In this document: positions 34,097 to 37,255 of the stretch, piece by piece
Layout: each line of letters begins with the position of its first letter
How positions within the stretch are numbered: the stretch's first letter is position 1
Assembly (NCBI GenBank): GCA_027858835.1
Contig: JAQIBY010000050.1
Location: 1-37,255, forward strand
Source: Bacteroidales bacterium
GTDB lineage: Bacteria; Bacteroidota; Bacteroidia; Bacteroidales; ML635J-15
DNA: 37,255 nt
Reading direction: 5' to 3'
Program-made: the position numbers and the translations under genes
Notes under the pieces: model-generated
What the model saw: the letters and a program-made list of their open reading frames with translations, nothing else
What the model was told of the DNA's origin: nothing
Databases searched by the model: none

Positions 34097-37255
<3,159 letters not shown>

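Overview
The window looks like an ordinary chromosomal segment of a Bacteroidota bacterium (class Bacteroidia-like; finer placement is a guess). The evidence is a short primary sigma factor without region 1.1, several copies of the Bacteroidota promoter (TTG, about 20 bp, TAnnTTTG), almost no Shine-Dalgarno sequences, a Rho with a long low-complexity N-terminal insert, and a secreted protease with a type IX secretion sorting domain. The DNA is AT-rich, genes are closely packed, and no phage, plasmid, CRISPR or complete insertion sequence is visible.

Layout. 1-5.5 kb (+): the 3' part of a ZIP metal transporter, an OsmC-like protein, a terminator, an outer-membrane beta-barrel protein, a PLP aminotransferase and the translational GTPase TypA. 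5.5-6.7 kb (-): a flavodiiron protein (FprA) convergent with typA across a shared terminator hairpin. 7.0-13.6 kb (+): a TIGR01212-type radical SAM protein, a TatD-like nuclease gene broken by a one-base frameshift, the tRNA-modification enzyme TcdA, a secreted M6 metalloprotease, and an acyltransferase/condensation-fold protein overlapping a zinc-ribbon membrane protein (DUF6320-like). 13.6-19.0 kb (-): a large hybrid sensor kinase, a HAD hydrolase and a DEAD-box RNA helicase with a long leader. 19.3-23.6 kb: a saccharopine-dehydrogenase-like enzyme (+), a multi-pass membrane protein that may be a GT-C glycosyltransferase (-), ribulose-phosphate epimerase (-) and the primary sigma factor (-). 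23.9-27.8 kb: rho (+), convergent with a 7TMR-DISM sensor kinase (-).

27.8-28.8 kb is the only large non-coding stretch. It holds a patchwork of repeats: an imperfect GCCTG-type hairpin, a cluster of three hairpins resembling REP elements, four copies of a TGCTTGAT motif, and a diverged 36-bp direct repeat. It looks like the scar of small mobile or REP-type elements.

28.8-31.5 kb (-): an apparent operon of an S41 protease, a PnuC-type nicotinamide riboside transporter and a NadR-like kinase, which together suggest NAD precursor salvage. 31.6-35.1 kb (+): a PAP2-like membrane protein that has lost its catalytic histidines, then a Memo-AMMECR1 fusion translationally coupled to a radical SAM enzyme. 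That pair is the complete AmmeMemoRadiSam system, which is widely conserved and has no settled biochemical function. The window closes with NAD-dependent DNA ligase LigA (-), whose 3' end overlaps the radical SAM gene, and the tail of one further unidentified reading frame.

The strongest leads are the fused AmmeMemoRadiSam locus with its neighbouring pseudo-phosphatase, the repeat island, the acyltransferase-DUF6320 pair and the tatD frameshift. I did not find clear evidence of an entirely new system.
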